Assembly: GCA_965371445.1 (NCBI GenBank)
Contig: CBDUYN010000002.1
Coordinates: 1-64,000 of the forward strand
Origin: DASWIG01 sp965371445
GTDB taxonomy: Bacteria > Acidobacteriota > Thermoanaerobaculia > Multivoradales > J023
Reading direction: 5' to 3'
Length of the DNA: 64,000 nt
The notes under the pieces were generated by a model, which was given only the letters and a program-made list of their open reading frames with translations, was not told the origin of the DNA and did not search any database. A program made the translations under genes and the position numbers. Shown one piece after another: positions 40,429 through 49,914 of the stretch (its first letter is position 1; every line of letters starts with the position of its first letter).

Positions 40429-43278
40429 TCAGCTGACGGGATTGCCGTAGACGTCGAGCTTCCTGGCCGCTCCGTAGCCCAGCTCCCCGATCCGGTCGAG
40501 CTGGGTGGCGGCGTCGCCGACGACGAGATAGAACATCTGCGACTCGTCCATGTGATCTTCGATCAGGCCGCGAAACGCCTCGAGGCCCATCCCGCGTAGC
40601 TCCTCTTGCCAGCGCGTCGGGTAGTCCGCCGGCAGGCCGAGCTTGCTCATCCTCGTCAGCATGCCGAGCTTGGCGTAGAGCGACTCGAAAGCCCGGCTGT
40701 CGGCCTTGAGCGTCTGGTTGCGGGTCACCTCGACGTCGTCCTCGGTAAAGGTCGCGGCGTAGCCTTCGAGCTGCTCGCGCAGCAGCTGCAGGGACTCTAG
40801 GGTCACGTTGGCGCGGACGCTGGTCATGGCCGTGAAGGGCGCCGTCTCGAGAGTGCCGCCGATGCGGGAATAGGCGCCGTAGGTATAGCCTTTTTGGATG
40901 CGTAGCAGCTGGAAGAGGCGCGAGGAGCTGCCGCCGCCCAGGCGCTGGTTGGCGTATCCGAGGTTGTTGTGACGCTCGTCGCCGGCCGAGAGCGCCAGCT
41001 TGGCGGCCATCAGCACCGACTGCTTGGAGCCCGGCACGTCGACGAAAAAAATCTGCTCGCCTTTCCCGTCTTCGGGCAGGGCGTACTCGGGCATTTCGAC
41101 GTCTTTCGCCTCCCAGCGCGAGGCGAGGCCGGCGAGAGCCTCCGTGACCTCGGCCTGCGAGACGTCGCCGACGACGTGAAACGCCGCCACCGACGGTGAG
41201 AAGCTCGCCGTGAAATAGGCCTTGAGGTCGTCGAGGGTGATGCGCTCGGCGGTTTCCAGAGTCCCGTTGACGGGCAAGCTCAGGATGTGCTCGTCGCCGT
41301 AGAGCAACCGCTGGCTGACCAGCCGGGCGACGGAGCGCGGGTCGGCCTCCCGCGCTTTCAAATCCGCGTCGAGCTTGCGCTTCAGGCGCTCGTACTCGGC
41401 CTCGTCCCAGCGCGGTTCGAGCAGGATCTCCTCGAGGAGCGCCACCGTAGCGGCGAAGTTGCGCGCCAGGGTATTGCCAGAGAAGCGAGTCTCCTCGGAT
41501 CCGGCGAGTATCGAGATCCGCGAGCCCAGCAGGCCGATCGCCTCCTCGAGCTCGGCCGGCGTCTTCGTCTGGGTGCCCTCCATCAGGAGGTCGGCCAAGA
41601 GTGAGGCGACGCCGGCTTTGTCCGGCGGATCGAGCCAGTGACCGCCCTCAAGCGTCAGCTCAAACGCCACCAGCGGAACCTCCGAGTGCTCGATGCCGTA
41701 GACCTCGATGCCGTTTCGAAGAGTTGCCGTCCAGACGTCGGGTGTTTTCATGAGCGGCGTTTCGCCGAACGGCGGCTCGGAGCGGTCGGCCTCGGTCGGC
41801 GTCTTCTCGAAAACCGCCACCTCGCCCTCCGAGACCTCGGCCTCGGCACTCCGGACGACCTCTTCGATCGAGACCTGGGCCTCTTCGGCCCCCTGAACGG
41901 CCAGCTCCAGCTCTCCCTTGGGGACGAAGCTCGTCATGACGAAGGGCTTGCCCTTGAGGTAACGCTGGTAGACGCCGAGGACGTCGTCGCGAGTGACCGC
42001 GAAAAGGCGCTCGGCTTCAGTCTTCAGGAAGCCGGGGTCGCCGGCGTACTCGTTGTACATACCGAGTTGGAAGGCCTTGTTCAGGACCGAGGTGAAGCGA
42101 TTGTAAAACGACGTCTCGAGCTCGGCTTGGATGCGCTTCAGCTCGTTGTCGGTGAAGCCCTCCTGCTCGAAGCGGGCCATGCCCTCCTCGATCGCCGCCT
42201 TGACGTCGTCCAAATCGACGCCGGCGTTGGCGCGGACGCGCAGCACCATCTCGCCGGCGAGCTCCGAGGCGTCGTGGTAAGCGATCACCCGGGGCGCCAG
42301 CTTTTTCTCCTCGACGAGGACCTCGTAAAGCGGTGCCGTCTTGCTGCCGGCCAGCAGCCGGCCCAGCACCTGCAGGGGATAGCTGTCGGCGTGGTACTGC
42401 TCGACGGTGGGGAAGACCATGCGCAGCTCCGGGAGCTTCGCGAAGTTGTCCTCGTGGTAGAGGGATCGCACAGCGTCGAGGGTCACCGGCTGCGGCGGCT
42501 GGGCCTCGACCTCGCGGCCGCGGCGGATCTCGCCGAACCACTTCTCGACCATGGCCTTGGTCTCCTCGACGTCGATGTCGCCGGCGATCACGAGCGTCAC
42601 GTTGTTGGCGCCGTAGAAGCGGCCGTAGAACTCTTTGACGTCGCCCAAGGTGGCGCCCTGGAGGTCCTCCAGCGAGCCGATGACGTCCCAGCTGTAGGGA
42701 TGGCCCTGCGGATAGAGGGCGGCGCGCAGGACGGCGCCGGTGTGGCCGTAGGGTGCGTTGTCGACGCGCTGGCGCTTCTCGTTCTTGACCACCTGCTTTT
42801 CGCGTTCGAGAGCCGCCTCGGCGACCGTGTTGATCATGAAGCCGAGGCGGTCGGAGTCGATCCAGAGGATTTTTTCGAAGGCGTCCTTGGGGACGACCTC
42901 AAAGTAGATGGTGCCGTCGGAGCTGGTGCCGCCGTTGCGCGTCCCCCCGAGCTCCTCGATCAGCTTGCGGTTGGCGCCGCGGGGGACGTTCTCGGAGTCG
43001 TTGAACGACATGTGCTCAAAGAAGTGGGCGAAGCCGGTGCGTCCCGGCGTCTCGCGGGCCGAGCCCACGTGGACGATGGTGGCGACCGCGACGATCGGGT
43101 CGGAGTGGTCCTCGTGCAGGACGACGTCAAGGCCGTTCGAGAGGGTGTACAACTCGTACGGGATCTCCATCATGCCGGCGGCGGCGGCGCCGCTCGGCGG
43201 CGCCGGAGCGCAGGCGGCGAGCAGGCCGGCGAGGCCGGCCGCCAGGGCGAGCTTGCAAAGGTTGGTCGTCGGTTTCAT
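40429..43278 (-). CDS. M16 family zinc metalloprotease, lipoprotein
   Basis: A lipoprotein signal ends in GLLAAC (Cys23), so the 949-residue protein is anchored in the cell envelope. The N-terminal M16 domain has the inverted zinc motif H-x-x-E-H (HFFEH, residues 85-89) and a downstream acidic helix (EAALEREKQVVKNEKR) supplying the third ligand. The second half is a paired M16-like domain lacking a zinc motif (GGHWLDPPDKAGVASLLADL, GGGSSSRLFQLLR), as usual for two-domain insulinase/pitrilysin relatives. It likely degrades peptides in the periplasm. AGGAG upstream supports the start. It is monocistronic as far as can be seen. Confidence 0.88.
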   Translation of the reverse strand: MKPTTNLCKLALAAGLAGLLAACAPAPPSGAAAAGMMEIPYELYTLSNGLDVVLHEDHSDPIVAVATIVHVGSARETPGRTGFAHFFEHMSFNDSENVPRGANRKLIEELGGTRNGGTSSDGTIYFEVVPKDAFEKILWIDSDRLGFMINTVAEAALEREKQVVKNEKRQRVDNAPYGHTGAVLRAALYPQGHPYSWDVIGSLEDLQGATLGDVKEFYGRFYGANNVTLVIAGDIDVEETKAMVEKWFGEIRRGREVEAQPPQPVTLDAVRSLYHEDNFAKLPELRMVFPTVEQYHADSYPLQVLGRLLAGSKTAPLYEVLVEEKKLAPRVIAYHDASELAGEMVLRVRANAGVDLDDVKAAIEEGMARFEQEGFTDNELKRIQAELETSFYNRFTSVLNKAFQLGMYNEYAGDPGFLKTEAERLFAVTRDDVLGVYQRYLKGKPFVMTSFVPKGELELAVQGAEEAQVSIEEVVRSAEAEVSEGEVAVFEKTPTEADRSEPPFGETPLMKTPDVWTATLRNGIEVYGIEHSEVPLVAFELTLEGGHWLDPPDKAGVASLLADLLMEGTQTKTPAELEEAIGLLGSRISILAGSEETRFSGNTLARNFAATVALLEEILLEPRWDEAEYERLKRKLDADLKAREADPRSVARLVSQRLLYGDEHILSLPVNGTLETAERITLDDLKAYFTASFSPSVAAFHVVGDVSQAEVTEALAGLASRWEAKDVEMPEYALPEDGKGEQIFFVDVPGSKQSVLMAAKLALSAGDERHNNLGYANQRLGGGSSSRLFQLLRIQKGYTYGAYSRIGGTLETAPFTAMTSVRANVTLESLQLLREQLEGYAATFTEDDVEVTRNQTLKADSRAFESLYAKLGMLTRMSKLGLPADYPTRWQEELRGMGLEAFRGLIEDHMDESQMFYLVVGDAATQLDRIGELGYGAARKLDVYGNPVS

Positions 43279-43431
43279 CGATCAAGGCTCCTGGGTAGGG
43301 GGGGCGCTGTGGGCGCTCTCTCCGCGGCGGCAGGGGGCCGCCCGGCTGAAACGCCGCGCAAAGGGCTACATCTCCTCGTTACGGCCAAACGGCGGAAGGG
43401 TTTCCGGGTGGCAGCGGGCCGGGAGCGCGGC

Positions 43432-44328
43432 TCAAGCCTTGCTCCTCGCCGCCGGGGCCTTGCCGACTCCCCGCAGGCTGACGAACTTGTTCAGCAGATC
43501 GAACCAGAAGGGCGCCCCCAGCGACACCGCCAGCGTCGTCAACAGGAGACCCAGGACCTTCGACACCCACTGCGCCGTACCCTGGGGAAGCGCCGACCAG
43601 CCGATCGGCAAAGCGAGGCTGCGGAGACTCTTCTCCACGCCTCCCAGGCCGGCGGCCGCGTCGGTGGCGGAGGGCGAGGCCACGTAACCCGCCGCCGCCG
43701 CGACCAGACCCTGACGGAGCCCCGCGTCCTGCCAGAGGGTCTTGGCCATGGCGATCGTGTCCGCGTTCACGAGAGCGGTCGTCAAGAGCGCCAAGACCAT
43801 GACGATGGCCTGAGACTTGCGCTTGTACCAGCCCGAAACCCGATCCATGGTGTCGTCGAACCAGATCTCGACATTGTCGCGGAGCTTGTCGAGCTTGTGA
43901 TCAGCCGAATCGGCCAGGGTGAGGAGCGAGGTGCGCAGGTCGCCCTCGGGCAGCTGTGAGAGGGCGTTACGAACACTCTCGAAATCGAGGGGCGCTACGG
44001 GCTTGGCTGCCTCGGCCTCGGGGCTTGTCTGCGGCTTGGCGTTCTTCTCCGGCTCCGGCTTCGTCGCGATGTCGAGAAGCGCCATGGCGAACGTCCGGTT
44101 GGGGATGTAGGACGGCTTCTCGCCCAGACACCTGATCAGGGGATGCGCGAGAAGCTTCCTGCGTTGCTCCGGATCGGTCAACAGATGCTCGAGGCCTTGC
44201 CCCAGGGTCGAGGCCCGCAGCCCGAGGATCTGCGAGATGCTCTCCTGGAGGGAGGAGCACACGACGCTCAGCAACAGGTACAAGAAAGGAAGACTGATGG
44301 CGACTTGGACGACTGGGGAGTCAAACAT
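43432..44328 (-). CDS. uncharacterised multi-pass membrane protein, divergent from the SIR2-nSTAND1 operon
   Basis: The 298-residue protein starts with a membrane helix (VAISLPFLYLLLSVVCSSL). A cytoplasmic region of ~140 residues with a Pro/Ala/Lys linker (KPEPEKNAKPQTSPEAEA) follows, then two or three further helices (AIVMVLALLTTALVNA, GLVAAAAGYVA, KVLGLLLTTLAVSLGA). The C-terminus is basic. I do not recognise a named family. Its position, head-to-head with the SIR2-like gene across a 549-base gap, allows a functional link, for example a membrane partner, but this is only context. Confidence 0.6.
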   Translation of the reverse strand: MFDSPVVQVAISLPFLYLLLSVVCSSLQESISQILGLRASTLGQGLEHLLTDPEQRRKLLAHPLIRCLGEKPSYIPNRTFAMALLDIATKPEPEKNAKPQTSPEAEAAKPVAPLDFESVRNALSQLPEGDLRTSLLTLADSADHKLDKLRDNVEIWFDDTMDRVSGWYKRKSQAIVMVLALLTTALVNADTIAMAKTLWQDAGLRQGLVAAAAGYVASPSATDAAAGLGGVEKSLRSLALPIGWSALPQGTAQWVSKVLGLLLTTLAVSLGAPFWFDLLNKFVSLRGVGKAPAARSKA

Positions 44329-44877
44329 GCTTCTGTCTCCTCATGGTCTAGGTGGATTGTGGAGGGCGCGAGGCCCGTCGTAGCCGGGCGAGAGCCGTAT
44401 CCTCCGGAGCTTCTCCTGGCAGCTCCTCGGTCGGCGTCCTCCACGGCCGAAGTTGACGATCCGCTGGCGACGACACCCGGGACATCCGTGCTCGAAGGTC
44501 TCCACGAGGATCAGGGTGTGGGGCGTCCAGCCCCATCCCGATGGCCAAATCGGCGCCCTTCGCTAGTCAACGCCGTACCGGGCCGAGCCCGCGGCGGGGG
44601 TGGCGGGGGTCACTCAGGTGGCAAATCATCTGCGACTATGAGATAATACCCGTACCCTAGGCCACCCGCCATGGATCGGTGCGGCATCCTGCGGGCGGAC
44701 TCGCGGGAACCGACCTCCGAGCCGCTGTTGCCTCGAAGGAGCGAGCGGCGGGTTGGCTGCAGCTTGGAGGGCGGCCGCAGCGTTTTCGGGGATCAACGGA
44801 CTCGTAGCTATGATTGCTTGTTGACATCGTTTCAACTGATGGCCGGGGCCCCACCAAGCGCCCGGCAGGGGTCAGAA
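44329..44877. other. divergent intergenic region
   Basis: This stretch separates the membrane protein gene from the SIR2-like gene. Its open frames show no recognisable motif. Possible promoter pieces on the plus strand are GATAAT (44642-44647) and TATGAT (44809-44814), neither with a convincing -35, and a TTGACA at 44821 without a -10. The region is large enough for two divergent promoters and an operator. Confidence 0.4.
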
Positions 44878-45798
44878 GTGAAGAACGGACTGAGGGATAA
44901 GGACTGGGACACACTCCTGAAGCGGATCGCTCGCGGCAAGTGCACTCCTTTCGTTGGTGCCGGAGCCTGCATCGGCACCCTTCCGCTGGGCTCCGAAATC
45001 GCGCGCCGGTGGGCCAAGAGCAACAAGTATCCCCTGGCAGATGCCGACAACCTGCCCGCTGTGGCCCAGTTCCTGGCGGTCGACCGGGACCCGGCGTACC
45101 CGAAGGACGAAATCGTGCGCCTTTTCGAAGGTGTTGAGCCCCCTCCGTTCGACAGGGACGACGAGCCTCACGGTGTGCTCGCAGAGCTCCCATTGCCCGT
45201 CTACATCACCACCAACTACGACGATTTCATGGTGCAGGCGCTGAAGAAGCGCGACAAGGACCCCAAGCGGGAGATCTGCCGTTGGAACGTCCTTGTCCGC
45301 GACGAGCCTTCGATCTTCGAGTCCCAGCCCGGCTTCCAGCCCACCACGGCCAATCCGGTGGTCTTCCACCTCCATGGCCACAGCGGGATCACCGAGTCGC
45401 TGGTCCTCACCGAAGACGATTATCTCGACTTCCTCGTCAACCTTTCCAAAGATTCCGATCTCCTCGAACCGCGGATCCAGAGGGCGCTGACAGGCACGTC
45501 GCTGCTCTTCATTGGCTACAGCCTGGCCGACTGGGACTTCAAGGTCATCTTCCGTGGTCTGGTGAAGGGCATGGAGGGGAGTCTTCGCCGGATGAGTGTC
45601 AGCGTCCAGTTGTTGCCGCCAGCGACCGAGGAGGACGCCCCGCCGGAGGCTCAGGAAGAGAAGCAGGAACGCGTGCGGAGTTATCTCGACCAGTACTTCG
45701 GAGGCATGGACGTACGCGTCTACTGGGGGACGGCCCGCGAGTTCGCGGCGGAGCTCAGAAGACGCTGGAGGCTAAAGAAGCCAACGCTGGAGGCTTAG
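44878..45798 (+). CDS. SIR2-like NAD-binding protein (SIR2_2-type), putative effector
   Basis: AGGGG six bases before GTG 44878 decides the start. An in-frame ATG at 44839 adds 13 residues without motif. The 306-residue product shows the SIR2-like core: GKCTPFVGAGACIG (about 22-35, nucleotide loop), VYITTNYDDF (about 108-117), FHLHGHSG (about 163-170, candidate catalytic His) and LLFIGYSLADWDF (about 209-221). This divergent group lacks the zinc finger of deacetylase sirtuins. Relatives in bacterial defence systems hydrolyse NAD. Its stop is 2 bases before the nSTAND1 gene, so the two are surely co-expressed. Alternative: a regulator with no NADase activity. Confidence 0.8.
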   Translation: MKNGLRDKDWDTLLKRIARGKCTPFVGAGACIGTLPLGSEIARRWAKSNKYPLADADNLPAVAQFLAVDRDPAYPKDEIVRLFEGVEPPPFDRDDEPHGVLAELPLPVYITTNYDDFMVQALKKRDKDPKREICRWNVLVRDEPSIFESQPGFQPTTANPVVFHLHGHSGITESLVLTEDDYLDFLVNLSKDSDLLEPRIQRALTGTSLLFIGYSLADWDFKVIFRGLVKGMEGSLRRMSVSVQLLPPATEEDAPPEAQEEKQERVRSYLDQYFGGMDVRVYWGTAREFAAELRRRWRLKKPTLEA

Positions 45799-45800
45799 GA

Positions 45801-48800
45801 ATGGATCCCGAGGCACCCCCAGACGCCGCGGTGCGAAGCCCCTACCCCGGTCCCCGTCCCTTCGAAGACGGCGATCAGGATCTCTTCTTCGGTCGCGACT
45901 TGGAAGCGGATGAGCTGGTCTCTCGGGTCGTCGCCCATCGGGTCCTGGTGCTCTATGCCCCGTCGGGGGCCGGCAAGACCTCGCTTCTGAATGCCGGGCT
46001 GATCCCGCGCCTCAAGGAGGAGGAGAGCTTCGAGGTCTTGCCGCTCGCGCGGGTGTGGGGCCGCATCCCCGCCAACCTACAGCTCGAAAGAGTCCCGAAT
46101 GTCTATGCCTTCAACACGCTGCTGAGCTGGTCGGAGGACGGCACCCCACCTCAGGATCTCATCGGAGAATCGTTGGCGGAGCTCCTTGGGCGACGGCCGC
46201 GGGGTGAGGATTTCGAAGGTCTGCCAAAACCTAGGTTCGCAGTCTTCGATCAGTTCGAGGAGCTCTTCTCGGCCTATCCGGAACGTTGGTACGACCGCAG
46301 AGCCTTCTTCGCCGAGCTCGCCCATGCCTTGACGACGGACCCACTGCTGCGCGTCTTGCTGGTCCTCCGCGAGGACTATCTGGCCCAACTCGACCCCTAC
46401 GCTTCGCTTCTGCCCGAGAATCTGCGAAACCGTATGCGGCTTGAACGCTTGCGCGAGGCTGCGGCGCTCCTGGCCGTCGAAGAGCCGCTTCGGGGGACCG
46501 GAATTTCCTTCAAGGCCGACGTGGCGAAAGAGCTTGTTTCAGAGCTCAGCAAAGGTCCGGTAGAGACTATCACGGGCGGAACGGTTGTCGTGAAAGGAGA
46601 GCTTATCGAGCCAGTACAGCTCCAAGTGACGTGCGAGAGCCTATGGCGGAATTTGCCCGCTGGTGTCACCGAGATTTCGCGGGACAACCTCGAAGCCTTC
46701 GGCGACGTCGACCAAGCCCTCTCCGGCTTCTACGAAAGAATCATCGCCGAGGCGGCGACGGCTTCGGGAAGCGGCGTCACCGAAGCGCGGCTGCGTCTTT
46801 GGTTCGAGGACACTCTGATCACCCCCGCCAGCACACGGGGCACGGTCTTCCAGGGCCGTAAGGAAACTGGGGGTATCCCCAACGCAGTGATCGACAAGCT
46901 CGAGCGCCGGCACCTGATCCGGGGCGAGCTCCGCGGCGGCAGCCGCTGGTACGAGCTGAGCCATGAACGGTTCATCGAGCCGATCCGCCAGTCCAATGTC
47001 CGGTGGCGCGGCGATCAGCAGGAAGCTTTCGAGACCTGGAGGCGTCTGAAAACTAGAGCGAGAAAGTGGTCCGATCAGGATCGCGGGCGTGAATATCTTC
47101 TCGACGAAGCCGAGTTGCTCGAAGCCGACCGATGGCTGGCCGGCCCAGACCATGCAGATTTTGGAGACGTTGATTTGGTGCTGGGGCTGGTCCGGGCGAG
47201 CCGGGACGAAGTGGAGCACGAGAGGATCGCTCTCCGGCGGCTTAATCGCACCGTGTCTTTGGTTCTCGTGCTCGTCACCATCCTCGGCGGGCTCGCCGCC
47301 TGGCAATGGCGGCAGGCCCGGCAGAAGGCGCTTGAGGCCGAGGCGGGGAAGCGGATCATCTCGGCCCTCAAAGACCTGGACTCCGACCCAGAGCAAAGCC
47401 TGCGGAGCGCGCTCGAAGCCGCAGACATGGCTGTGGACGCTCCCGCCATCCGCCAGGAGCTCGAAGCCGTGCTGCGCCAAGGCCTATACGCCCATCGGTG
47501 GGGGGCCATCTGGGCTCGCGAAGAAGGACCGATCGCGGCCTTTGCCTGGAGCGCGGACGGTCGGCGTCTGGTGACAGCCGAGCGAGCCGAGGCCGTCCGG
47601 GTGTGGGAGGCCCAGTCCGGCGAAGAGCTGCTGAGCCTTTCGGAGATTCCTGAACAGATCGCCGTTCTCGCGGTGAACCGCGACGGGACACACCTCGCCC
47701 TCTTCGATTGGGCCGGCGGAGCACAGATCTGGGATACGGCGTCCTCAACTCCCGTACCCCTCGTAGGACCTCCGGAGGTCGTCTACGCCGCAGCTTTCAG
47801 CCCCGACGGGAGGTATCTCGCGACCGCGCACGACGCCGCGCCGAAACTGTGGGACGTGGCCACCGGGAAACCCGTCGCGACTCTCTGGAGCGCCACCGGG
47901 CCCTCCTATAGCGTCGTCTTTCGTCCCGACGGCGCGCAGCTCGCCACCGCCGGCGATGACGGCACCATCCGGTTGTGGGACACCACCTCGCTCGACGAGG
48001 GCCTGGTCACCGAGTTCGACACGTTCCCGGGGCTCGGCGTTCCTATTAATGCCGTAGCTTTCAGTCCAGACGGCCGTCGCCTCGCCTCCGCCAGTGACGA
48101 CCGGGCGGTCCACCTGTGGCTCGAGGGCTCCCTCGAAGAGACGTTTCTCCACGCCGGCGAAGTCATGGACGTCGGCTTCAGCCGCGACGGCAACTATTTC
48201 GTGACCGTGACCCTAGAGGGGGTGGTCCGTGCCTGGTACCTGTACCACCCTTACGAGATCCTCCGGTTCGAGCTGCGGCGCGAGCCTCGTGACGAAGTCC
48301 CGGACATCGACTACAGCCTCGCCGCGAGAGGCGGACGTCTGGCCCGAGCCACCGACGACGGCTTCGAGACGACGGAGCTGATTTTCGAGGACGTTGCGAC
48401 CCTCACCGGCCACGAGAGCTCGGTCCGGGCCGTGTCCTTCGACCCGGAAGGCCGGCGGCTGGCCACCGCCGGCGCGGACCGCACGGTCAGAATCTGGGAT
48501 GGAATCTCCGCCGAGTTGCTGAAGACCTTGAAGGGCCACCAAGGGCCGGTGAACGCCGTCGCCTTTAGCTCCGACGGCACCTTGCTGGCCAGCGCAAGCG
48601 ACGATCGGACGGCCCACGTCTGGGACTTGAGCTCTGGGGAGCTGCTGCGGACCCTCTCCGATCACGAGGGCTACGTCACCAGCGTGATTTTCGACGCCGA
48701 CGGTCATGTGGTGACGGCGGGTTTCGACGAGACCGTCCGGGTCTGGGACGCCGCCTCCGGCACACCGGTTCGACAATGGTCGTCGCCCAGCCGGGTTCAC

Positions 48801-49319
48801 TCCGTCGCCATGAGCCCTGACGGAACAATCTTGGCCACCGGCCACGCCGATGGCACCGCCATCCTGTGGGACCACGGTACAGGACAACGGAAAGCCACTC
48901 TCGCGGGCCACATGAATTTGGTCAACGCCGTCGCCTTCAGCCCGCTCGACGATCGCTTGGCGACGGCCGGTGCGGATCAGAAAGTCAAGATCTGGAACCA
49001 CGAATTGGGGGAGCCGCTTCTCACACTCACCGGCCACGAAGGACGCGTCAACGCGCTCGCCTTCAGCCCGGACGGCCAAAGCCTGGCGACGGCCGGCCTC
49101 GACGGCGCTCTCCTTCTCTGGGACACCGATTCCGGAGCCCAGCGGTCGAAGATGATCCACCGTCGGCTACCTCTGCGCGCCGTCGCCTTCAGCCCCGACG
49201 GTGGCCGGCTGGCCAGCGCCGGCGACGACGGCATGGTCCGTCTGGAGCCGCTCCGCCTGGAGACCTTGGTCCAGCTGGCCAGGGCTCGTAGCGACGCCGA
49301 GCCACCAGACCGGAGATGA
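45801..49319 (+). CDS. nSTAND1 NTPase with transmembrane helix and about 14 WD40 repeats
   Basis: The 1172-residue protein begins with the nSTAND1 signature YPGPRPFEDGDQDLFFGRD, then Walker A APSGAGKTSLL (about 54-64), Walker B AVFDQFEELF (about 147-156) and LLVLREDYLAQL. The winged-helix end is marked by WYELSHERFIEPI (about 384-396). A membrane helix (VSLVLVLVTILGGLAAW) lies near 486-503, followed by a short helical region. About 14 WD40 blades then fill residues ~570-1165 (e.g. DGRRLATAGADRTVRIWD-type ends), enough for two seven-blade propellers. STAND proteins sense a ligand through the repeat domain and oligomerise with NTP. Adjacent to a SIR2-like gene it resembles NLR-type immune modules. 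It could also be a signalling protein without an immune role. Confidence 0.85.
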   Translation: MDPEAPPDAAVRSPYPGPRPFEDGDQDLFFGRDLEADELVSRVVAHRVLVLYAPSGAGKTSLLNAGLIPRLKEEESFEVLPLARVWGRIPANLQLERVPNVYAFNTLLSWSEDGTPPQDLIGESLAELLGRRPRGEDFEGLPKPRFAVFDQFEELFSAYPERWYDRRAFFAELAHALTTDPLLRVLLVLREDYLAQLDPYASLLPENLRNRMRLERLREAAALLAVEEPLRGTGISFKADVAKELVSELSKGPVETITGGTVVVKGELIEPVQLQVTCESLWRNLPAGVTEISRDNLEAFGDVDQALSGFYERIIAEAATASGSGVTEARLRLWFEDTLITPASTRGTVFQGRKETGGIPNAVIDKLERRHLIRGELRGGSRWYELSHERFIEPIRQSNVRWRGDQQEAFETWRRLKTRARKWSDQDRGREYLLDEAELLEADRWLAGPDHADFGDVDLVLGLVRASRDEVEHERIALRRLNRTVSLVLVLVTILGGLAAWQWRQARQKALEAEAGKRIISALKDLDSDPEQSLRSALEAADMAVDAPAIRQELEAVLRQGLYAHRWGAIWAREEGPIAAFAWSADGRRLVTAERAEAVRVWEAQSGEELLSLSEIPEQIAVLAVNRDGTHLALFDWAGGAQIWDTASSTPVPLVGPPEVVYAAAFSPDGRYLATAHDAAPKLWDVATGKPVATLWSATGPSYSVVFRPDGAQLATAGDDGTIRLWDTTSLDEGLVTEFDTFPGLGVPINAVAFSPDGRRLASASDDRAVHLWLEGSLEETFLHAGEVMDVGFSRDGNYFVTVTLEGVVRAWYLYHPYEILRFELRREPRDEVPDIDYSLAARGGRLARATDDGFETTELIFEDVATLTGHESSVRAVSFDPEGRRLATAGADRTVRIWDGISAELLKTLKGHQGPVNAVAFSSDGTLLASASDDRTAHVWDLSSGELLRTLSDHEGYVTSVIFDADGHVVTAGFDETVRVWDAASGTPVRQWSSPSRVHSVAMSPDGTILATGHADGTAILWDHGTGQRKATLAGHMNLVNAVAFSPLDDRLATAGADQKVKIWNHELGEPLLTLTGHEGRVNALAFSPDGQSLATAGLDGALLLWDTDSGAQRSKMIHRRLPLRAVAFSPDGGRLASAGDDGMVRLEPLRLETLVQLARARSDAEPPDRR

Positions 49320-49322
49320 CCG

Positions 49323-49874
49323 ATGAGCCGTAGAGCTGCTTCATCGTTGTCTGCATCCGGTGTCGCGTGGATCGTCGCGCTGGCTTGTACCGGGATGGTT
49401 TCCGTGGCCTCGGGTCAAGCTCCCCAGCAGACCCCGGTACCGTCGGATCTGAAACGCCCCTCGAAGTTTCCGGAATTCGGCGAGGGTTTCAGGTCCATTC
49501 AGCGCCAGGACTGGATCACCGCGGCCCAATGGATGTGGGAGGCGGAGAAGCAGTGGCCTGAAGACGGTGAATCCACCCGCACGACCGGCAGGTACTACGT
49601 GCCTTACCTCCCAAGATACTACCTGGGGCTCGCCCTTTACAGGCTCGGCTGTTACGAGGATGCATTGGAGCAATTCAATTTCTCCATATTGACTCAACGG
49701 GAGATCCGAAGCGCGAAGAAGGAGTTAAGAAGCCTCCTCACTCTTAGGGAGGAATGCACCGAGCTCGTGCGTGAGCGCAGGCTTTACGAGGAAGAAGCCG
49801 TCTGCGTGGGATGGCGAGAGCCCCAAAATCCCGACGACGGCGGCGGCGAGGAACCAAGCCGCCACCACCTTTGA
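49323..49874 (+). CDS. small secreted TPR-like protein
   Basis: The ATG is 3 bases after the nSTAND1 stop. The 183-residue product has a signal sequence (GVAWIVALACTGMVSVASG). A segment FGEGFRSIQRQDWITAAQWMWEA and then YLPRYYLGLALYRLGCYEDAL look like two tetratricopeptide-type helical pairs (about 55-125). A charged tail follows. Similar YLPxYYLGLALYxLG proteins are, from memory, common in Acidobacteriota-type genomes as periplasmic companions of signalling genes. The function is unknown, and the position argues for co-expression with the STAND protein. Confidence 0.65.
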   Translation: MSRRAASSLSASGVAWIVALACTGMVSVASGQAPQQTPVPSDLKRPSKFPEFGEGFRSIQRQDWITAAQWMWEAEKQWPEDGESTRTTGRYYVPYLPRYYLGLALYRLGCYEDALEQFNFSILTQREIRSAKKELRSLLTLREECTELVRERRLYEEEAVCVGWREPQNPDDGGGEEPSRHHL

Positions 49875-49914
49875 GTACGAACAGACAACCGAAAGTCAAC
49901 CAGGGGAGATTATG

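Noticed and set aside
41638..43959. A 773-codon plus-strand frame over the M16 gene
   Set aside because: It has no domain and reads as the antisense of the HFFEH-bearing M16 protease.
44671..44838. 56-codon N-terminal extension of the SIR2-like protein
   Set aside because: The extension has no motif, and the GTG at 44878 with AGGGG at ideal spacing lies directly before the folded domain.
44819..44850. TTGACA at 44821 as the SIR2 operon promoter
   Set aside because: No -10 hexamer is found at 16-18 bases downstream.
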